DNA of 64,000 nucleotides from Streptomyces gilvus (GTDB lineage Bacteria > Actinomycetota > Actinomycetes > Streptomycetales > Streptomycetaceae): the NCBI RefSeq assembly GCF_022513565.1, contig NZ_JAKWBE010000027.1, positions 56,439 through 120,438 of the forward strand. The letters run 5' to 3'. Shown in pieces: positions 59,585-64,000 of the stretch. The notes beneath the pieces were generated by a model. It was not told where the DNA came from, ran no database searches, and was given only the letters and a program-made list of their open reading frames with translations. Within the stretch, counting starts at the first letter, position 1. Every line of letters begins with the position of its first letter. The position numbers were made by a program, and so were the translations under genes.

Positions 59585-60286
59585 ATGGCACTCTCCCTGA
59601 CCGTCTCCGACGAGGTGCGTGCCCTCGCGCCCGGTTTCACCCATGTCGCCATCGAGGCGCACGGTCTGGTCAACGGGCCCAGCACCGAGGCCTCTTCGGC
59701 GCTGCTCGACGACGCGGCCCGCCGCCTCGCCGCACGTCTGGACGGCCGTGCCCCGCACGAGGACCCGCACATGGCGGCCTGGCGCGAGGTCTACACGGCG
59801 TTCGGCTCCAAGCCATCGCGCACCCGCAACTCCGCGGAGGCTTTGGCCAAGCGGGCGCTGTCCGACGCCGGTCTGCCCCGCATCAACCTTCTGGTGGACC
59901 TCTACAACGCGATCAGCGTCGCCCATCTGATCCCCGTCGGCGGGGAGGACACCGACCGCATCCGGGGCGGCATGACCCTCGTCCGGGCCACCGGCGCCGA
60001 GGAGTTCGTGACGGTCGCGGGAGGCGAGGAGGTCGTCGAGCACCCCGACGCGGGCGAGGTGGTCTGGCGTGACGAGGCGGGTGTCACCTGCCGCCGCTGG
60101 AACTGGCGCCAGGGTCCGCGCACCCGCCTCACCGAGGAGAGCGTCTCCGCGATCTTCCTCCTGGAGAGCCTGGCTCCGATGCCGGTGGCCGCGGTGGAGG
60201 CGGCGGGCGCCGAACTCGCCGAACTCGTGGAGAAGTTCAGCCCGGGCGCGCGGATCGACGTGCGGGCTGCGGAGCCCGCGAGCTGA
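59585..60286 (+). CDS. B3/B4 domain protein (PheRS beta editing-domain relative)
   Basis: This 233-residue protein matches the B3/B4 domain of phenylalanyl-tRNA synthetase beta: WREVYTAFGSKPSRTRNSAEALAKRAL, LPRINLLVDLYNAISVAHLIPVGGED, and WNWRQGPRTRLTEESVSAIFLLESLAP. Stand-alone members probably hydrolyse mischarged aminoacyl-tRNAs or related esters. It forms a two-gene unit with the transglutaminase-like gene. Confidence 0.88.
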   Translation: MALSLTVSDEVRALAPGFTHVAIEAHGLVNGPSTEASSALLDDAARRLAARLDGRAPHEDPHMAAWREVYTAFGSKPSRTRNSAEALAKRALSDAGLPRINLLVDLYNAISVAHLIPVGGEDTDRIRGGMTLVRATGAEEFVTVAGGEEVVEHPDAGEVVWRDEAGVTCRRWNWRQGPRTRLTEESVSAIFLLESLAPMPVAAVEAAGAELAELVEKFSPGARIDVRAAEPAS

Positions 60287-60288
60287 GA

Positions 60289-61020
60289 TCAGCCGGCCCG
60301 GCGGAACAGGGCGGTCCAGAGGAAGGGGTCGCCGAAGTGCGGGGAGTCGGACGGCTCGTCGCGCATCCGCCGTATCTCGACCTCCGTCATCCCGCCGAAC
60401 AGCCCGCGCAACGCCTCGGGGGTGTACGCCAGTCCGCCCTCGAGTCGGCCGCGTTCATAGAACGCCGCGTCCGGCAGTTCGGACCCCATGGCGCCGGCGG
60501 CGAAACAGGTGAGCCCGAACAGGCCGCCGGGGGCGAGGAGTTGATCGAGCAGCGCCAGGTAGCTGATCCGGCGATGAGGCGGCAGGTGGTGGAAGCACCC
60601 CGAGTCGTAGACCAGGTCGTACGGCCCTCTCAGCTCGGTACCGACGACGGCGAAGGCGTCCCCGGCGAGGAAGCGGACCTCCGCGCCCGTCGCAGCCGCC
60701 CGCTCGCCGGCCCACGCGACGGCCTCGGACGACAGATCGACGGCATCGACCTGGAAACCCCGGGAGGCCAGGTACAGCGCGTTGCGCCCGGGGCCGCATC
60801 CCAGGTCGAGCGCGCGTCCGGAGGTGAGCAGTCCGGCCTCGACGTGGGAGACCAGGTTTTCGTCGGGCTTCGCGGCGAAGAACGGAATCTGCCGCGAGCG
60901 GTCCGCGTAGAAGTCGTCCCACCACGAGCCGGCGTCCGTCGTCCATCGATCGCCTCCGGCGGCGAACAGGCCGTCCAGGAGCCGGAGTACGTCCTCGACT
61001 GTGCGTATGTGTCGGTCCAT
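60289..61020 (-). CDS. Class I SAM-dependent methyltransferase
   Basis: This 243-residue methyltransferase has motif I ALDLGCGPGRNALYLASRGFQVDAVDLS, motif II VVGTELRGPYDLVYDSGCFHHLPPHRRISYL and motif III LLAPGGLFGLTCF. The DSGCFHH and MGSELPD features resemble thiopurine-type (TPMT-like) methyltransferases. The substrate is unknown. It is convergent with the B3/B4 gene, 2 bp apart. Confidence 0.9.
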   Translation of the reverse strand: MDRHIRTVEDVLRLLDGLFAAGGDRWTTDAGSWWDDFYADRSRQIPFFAAKPDENLVSHVEAGLLTSGRALDLGCGPGRNALYLASRGFQVDAVDLSSEAVAWAGERAAATGAEVRFLAGDAFAVVGTELRGPYDLVYDSGCFHHLPPHRRISYLALLDQLLAPGGLFGLTCFAAGAMGSELPDAAFYERGRLEGGLAYTPEALRGLFGGMTEVEIRRMRDEPSDSPHFGDPFLWTALFRRAG

Positions 61021-61234
61021 CGGATCCCCTTCCCGAAGCGGGGATCCTAAGTCCGTCTGAGGAGAAAGCCCAGGTCAGGCGGTGGGGGGGGAGGACGCGT
61101 ACGACCGTGTGCCCGACTGCCGGGCGGGCGCGGGGAGCCTCGGGCCGGGCCTCGGCCAAACTCCGTCCACGGGTGCGTCAGGCGCACTCAAGGGGCCGTT
61201 ACGGCCGAAGCGTGGGTGGTTTTTCCGGCGGTCC

Positions 61235-61963
61235 TCAGTGAGCCTCGGCCGCCCGTACTTCCTCCGGGGTCGGGGCCGTGCCGCCGAGGTGGGCCGGCAT
61301 CCACCACGTGTCGTTCGCGTCCTTCGGGCGGACCGGGTAGGCGCGCTGGGCGGCCTCCAGCAGTTCCTGGACACGCTCGCGGAGTTGGCGGGTGATGGCG
61401 CCCGCGTACTTGTCCTTGGAGGCCTCGATGGCCTCGCCGACGCGGATCGTGATCGGCGTGTGGCTGCGCTTGAAGTTGCGCGGGTGGCCCTTGGTCCACA
61501 GGCGCTGGGTGCCCCAGACCGCCATCGGGATCAGCGGGACGCCCGCCTCCTGCGCCAGTCGCGCGGCACCGGACTTGAAGGACTTCAGCGTGAACGACTG
61601 CGAGATGGTGGCCTCGGGGAACACCCCGACGATCTCACCGGACTTGAGGGAGTCCAGCGCGTGCGCGTACGCCGCGTCGCCCTGCTCGCGGTCCACCGGG
61701 ATGTGCTTCATGCCCCGCATCAGCGGCCCGGAGATCCGGTGCCGGAAGACGGACTCCTTGGCCATGAAGCGCACGAGACGCTTCTGCGGGAGCGCCGCGA
61801 GGCCGTCGAAGATGAAGTCCAGGTAGCTGATGTGATTGCTCACCAGCACGGCACCACCCGAGCGCGGAATGTTCTCCGATCCCTTGCAGTCGATCTTCAG
61901 GTCCCACGCCTTGAACATCGTGAGCGCGAGACCGATGACGGGACGGTAGACAAGCTCTGCCAT
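61235..61963 (-). CDS. 1-acyl-glycerol-3-phosphate acyltransferase (PlsC-like)
   Basis: This 242-residue membrane-associated acyltransferase has the catalytic NHISYLD motif (His44, Asp49), MKHIPVDRE as the glycerophosphate-binding region and FPEAT at 115-119. It makes phosphatidic acid or acylates a related acceptor. The 214 bp downstream, to the methyltransferase start, hold no gene but a small GGCCG-TTA-CGGCC hairpin at 61194-61206. Confidence 0.92.
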   Translation of the reverse strand: MAELVYRPVIGLALTMFKAWDLKIDCKGSENIPRSGGAVLVSNHISYLDFIFDGLAALPQKRLVRFMAKESVFRHRISGPLMRGMKHIPVDREQGDAAYAHALDSLKSGEIVGVFPEATISQSFTLKSFKSGAARLAQEAGVPLIPMAVWGTQRLWTKGHPRNFKRSHTPITIRVGEAIEASKDKYAGAITRQLRERVQELLEAAQRAYPVRPKDANDTWWMPAHLGGTAPTPEEVRAAEAH

Positions 61964-62151
61964 GGACGGGGTGGACCCTTCCTTCTCAGCCTGGGAAGGA
62001 CGCTCCCGGCGGGAAAGCTACGCAGCCGTAGGTTTACGGCATCTCGCAGATCGTGCCCGAAGAACGGCCCGGGAGCCAGTCCAAGTTCCGGACAGCGGCG
62101 GAGATCCTCGTCACGTCGCCCGGTGATCCACCTCGTGCTTTTGCCTCGCCT

Positions 62152-62568
62152 TTACTCCGCGCGCACCGTGACCCGGCGCACCAGCAGGTACATCTCGCAG
62201 CCCAGGCAGTACCCGAACGCCGCATTCAGGAAGGCCGCCGCGAGCGCCGCCCCCGTGGCGGCCAGCCCCAGCCAGTCGAGGCCCAGGGCGAAGCCCACGA
62301 GCCCCACGCCCGCGAAGACGAGCCCCACCGCCTGCGCGAACCGCGGCGGCTCCGGCGCCTCGAACTCGGTCGGCGGCCCGATCCGCGGCCGTACGACCTT
62401 GCGGAACAGCCAGCCGTACGGCGACCGGCCCACCCCGCCCGCCGCGCCCAGCGCGAACGCCAGCGTCTGCCAGGCCAGTAGCCAGACGTTCCCGGTGATC
62501 AGCACAATGGCCAGTACCAGGGTCGTCAGGGCCGCCCCGAAGCGTGGGCCCCTCACATCGATGTCCAT
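62152..62568 (-). CDS. DUF4395 membrane protein
   Basis: This 138-residue protein has about four hydrophobic helices and the DUF4395 opening DVRGPRFGAALTTLVLAIVL. A late CLGCEMY motif (C-x-x-C) could be redox-active. It is divergent from a thioredoxin-fold gene; this pairing is frequent in actinobacteria and suggests membrane-associated thiol chemistry. Confidence 0.88.
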   Translation of the reverse strand: MDIDVRGPRFGAALTTLVLAIVLITGNVWLLAWQTLAFALGAAGGVGRSPYGWLFRKVVRPRIGPPTEFEAPEPPRFAQAVGLVFAGVGLVGFALGLDWLGLAATGAALAAAFLNAAFGYCLGCEMYLLVRRVTVRAE

Positions 62569-62643
62569 GAATCAAGCATTCCGCATGGGAAACGATTCCT
62601 GGGGCCGGGAATCTTTGCAGTCTCGTGAACGCTGGAGCAGTCG

Positions 62644-63057
62644 ATGGTCGGACTCGTGGTGTGTGTGGTGGTGCTCGCGGTGGCGGGCGCCTATGGAGTG
62701 CTGCATCGGCAGCGGAGCGGGAGAGTACGCGTGCGTGGGCGCGACGACGGAAAGCGGCTCGGCGTGGCCGAGTTGGGCGAGGAACTGGGCGAGCGGGCCA
62801 CCCTCGTGCAGTTCTCCAGTGCCTTCTGCGCGCCCTGCCGGGCCACCCGGCGCGTCCTGGGCGAGGTCGCCGGCATGGTGCCGGGCGTGACCCATGTGGA
62901 GATCGACGCGGAGGACCACCTGGGCCTCGTACGCGAACTCGACATTCTCAAGACGCCGACCGTGCTCGTCCTGGACGCCGACGGCCGGGTGGTGCGGCGG
63001 GCGACCGGGCAGCCGCGCAAGGCGGACGTCATCGCGGCACTGGGGGAGGCGGTTTGA
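62644..63057 (+). CDS. Membrane-anchored thioredoxin-family protein
   Basis: This 137-residue protein has an N-terminal membrane anchor (residues 2-20) and a thioredoxin fold with the active site Cys62-Ala-Pro-Cys65 (FSSAFCAPCRATRR), VEIDAEDHLGLVRELDILKTPTVLVLDADG containing the cis-Pro. It likely acts as an extracytoplasmic disulphide reductase or exchange protein, perhaps with the divergent DUF4395 partner. Confidence 0.92.
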   Translation: MVGLVVCVVVLAVAGAYGVLHRQRSGRVRVRGRDDGKRLGVAELGEELGERATLVQFSSAFCAPCRATRRVLGEVAGMVPGVTHVEIDAEDHLGLVRELDILKTPTVLVLDADGRVVRRATGQPRKADVIAALGEAV

Positions 63058-63140
63058 CGGCTGTGATGCGGACGGTGAGGCATCTCCCATATGCCGGAAC
63101 GTACTTGACTGGGCGCACCACCTATCGTCAGCCTGGCCCC

Positions 63141-63221
63141 ATGCCGACCGAACTCCTTCTGTACGGGCGGGTCCACGTCGACCTCGTCCGCAACGCGAGC
63201 GCGCGCTGTCCGGGCTGTTGA
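63141..63221 (+). CDS. Cys-ending leader peptide (uORF)
   Basis: A 26-residue open frame from ATG63141 ends ASARCPGC and contains RVHVDLVR. It fits the actinobacterial putative leader peptide pattern R-x-H-x-D-L-x-R-x-x-S-x-x-C found ahead of sulphur and cysteine-related genes. A TATCGT -10-like box lies 12 bp upstream. Ribosome stalling at the terminal Cys codons probably links downstream flavin-reductase expression to cysteine or sulphur status. Confidence 0.75.
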   Translation: MPTELLLYGRVHVDLVRNASARCPGC

Positions 63222-63265
63222 GCAGCCACGACCCCGCTCGCCCTCTCTCGCAGAAGGACAACTCC

Positions 63266-63775
63266 ATGACGGCCACGTCCGACCTCGGTACCCCTCAGCT
63301 CGCCTCGCCCGACCTGCTGCGCTCCGTCTTCCGGCGGCACGCGGCGGGAGTCGCCGTGATCACCGCGCGTGGCGACGCCGGCCCGGTCGGCTTCACCGCC
63401 ACCTCCCTCACCTCCGTCTCCGCCGAACCCCCCATGCTCTCCTTCGGCATCAGCCTGGGCGCCTCCTCCTGGCCCGCGATAGCCGCGACGGACCACATCG
63501 GCGTCCACATCCTCGGCGACCACCAGCAGGAGCTCGCCGCCACCTTCGCGAGGAGCGGCGCCGACCGCTTCGGGGCGCCCACCGCCTGGCGCGAGGGCCC
63601 CGAGGGCGTCCCCGTCCTCGACGACGTCCTGGCCTGGCTGGTGTGCCGGATCGTCGCCCGTGTGCCCGCCGGCGATCACCGCATCGTCCTGGCCGAAGTC
63701 GCCCTCGGCGACCCCACCGGCCCCGGTCGCCCGCTCCTCTACCACCAGGGGCGCTTCAACGGCCTGCGGGACTGA
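63266..63775 (+). CDS. Flavin reductase family protein
   Basis: This 169-residue FMN-binding split-barrel protein reads LLRSVFRRHAAGVAVITARGDAGPVGFTATSLTSVSAEPPMLSFGIS, then HIGVHILGDHQQELAATFARSGADRF and LVCRIVARVPAGDHRIVLAEV. These enzymes supply reduced flavin to monooxygenases. With the Cys-ending leader peptide 44 bp upstream, a role in sulphur-compound oxidation (desulphonation-type) is plausible. ATG63266 has AGAAGGA upstream. Confidence 0.92.
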   Translation: MTATSDLGTPQLASPDLLRSVFRRHAAGVAVITARGDAGPVGFTATSLTSVSAEPPMLSFGISLGASSWPAIAATDHIGVHILGDHQQELAATFARSGADRFGAPTAWREGPEGVPVLDDVLAWLVCRIVARVPAGDHRIVLAEVALGDPTGPGRPLLYHQGRFNGLRD

Positions 63776-63892
63776 TCCGGCGCCGGCTCCCTCTGCGAAG
63801 CGGTCGAGTTCCGATTACGCTGCGTTGCACAGGTCACAGTTCAAAGCGCTTGCTTAGCGGGAACGAACTGGGTGTACTGGCGAGTAATATTT

Positions 63893-63920
63893 CGCTCGGG
63901 GCGCGGGGGCGCCCCGAGCG
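63893..63920 (+). terminator. Strong hairpin downstream of the flavin reductase
   Basis: CGCTCGGGGCG and CGCCCCGAGCG form a perfect 11-bp stem around CGGGGG, about 118 bp after the flavin reductase stop. It may be a terminator or a leader structure of the next gene. Confidence 0.6.
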
Positions 63921-63994
63921 GGATCGGCCGCTTGAGGCGCCTATGCTGCCTGAAAGAGGCAGCACCGAAATGACGAAGCAGTAGGAGAGCCGGC

Positions 63995-64000
63995 GTGAGC
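63995..64000 (+). CDS. Start of the next gene (cut by window edge)
   Basis: GTGAGC at the edge is preceded by AGGAGAG at good spacing, so a gene probably begins at GTG63995. Just before it, ATGACGAAGCAGTAG (63970-63984) could encode a four-residue uORF (MTKQ) whose stop merges with the ribosome site. No product can be named. Confidence 0.4.

Overview
The window is high-GC actinobacterial chromosome, almost certainly Streptomyces. Support: strong codon bias, frequent GTG starts, ATGA/GTGA start-stop overlaps, Streptomyces-typical families (DUF5997, DUF6421, DUF2630, DUF5134, DUF4395, DUF7848, LVIVD-repeat, BNR-repeat, two-domain VOC proteins) and a c-di-AMP riboswitch ahead of a cell-wall NlpC/P60 gene. 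Nearly all of it is core or semi-accessory chromosome. No rRNA, tRNA or CRISPR was seen.

Layout. 1-5.2 kb: a sugar-acid operon on the minus strand (lipoprotein binding protein, two ABC permeases, 5-dehydro-4-deoxyglucarate dehydratase, glucarate dehydratase), with a promoter and a perfect inverted-repeat operator. 5.2-7.5 kb: a secreted NlpC/P60-like protein under a ydaO-type c-di-AMP riboswitch; its catalytic Cys is Asn. 7.5-13.3 kb: DUF5997, a LysR-type binding domain without DNA-binding part, TfoX-like protein, a large LuxR/LAL regulator and a BBE-type flavin oxidase. 13.3-14.5 kb: decayed genes (fused acyl-CoA carboxylase, HAD remnant). 14.6-22.6 kb: lactonase, CbiX-like protein, GlcNAc-kinase-like protein, uracil-DNA glycosylase, BNR protein, Rv1733c-like membrane protein, AidB-type acyl-CoA dehydrogenase. 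22.7-27 kb: PaaX regulator, two secreted pectate lyases, and a CBM2-bearing esterase preceded by a CebR-like box. 27.2-32.7 kb: a repeat-tailed membrane protein and a giant P-type ATPase. 32.7-48.5 kb: OYE/ArsR pair with twin operators, NCS2 permease, ferredoxin-NADP reductase, DUF305/LVIVD secreted pair, TetR, assorted enzymes, and a cytosolic clan-A glycoside hydrolase with CBM-like modules. 57.1-64 kb: SDR and threonine-aldolase-like genes, transglutaminase-like, B3/B4, methyltransferase, acyltransferase, thioredoxin, and a Cys-containing leader peptide before a flavin reductase.

The most interesting part is a 6.8-kb integrated element (50222-57008). A large serine recombinase has inserted it into the last codons of a DUF6421 gene, which presumably once headed an operon with the SDR and aldolase genes. 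An 11-bp direct repeat (TCCACCAAGGG) marks both ends and lies in the same reading frame in both genes. DUF6421 and the integrase have therefore apparently exchanged C-terminal tails, and excision should restore both original ends. Inside are an XRE/TPR regulator, a coupled three-gene set of tiny proteins, two paralogous cassettes (long structured leader plus two-TM membrane protein), and degraded phage genes including a truncated metallophosphoesterase. No replication, transfer or packaging gene is visible, so it looks like a reduced phage-derived or satellite-like element.

Family assignments were made by eye from translated sequence without database searches. Element boundaries, promoters and operators are inferred from sequence.
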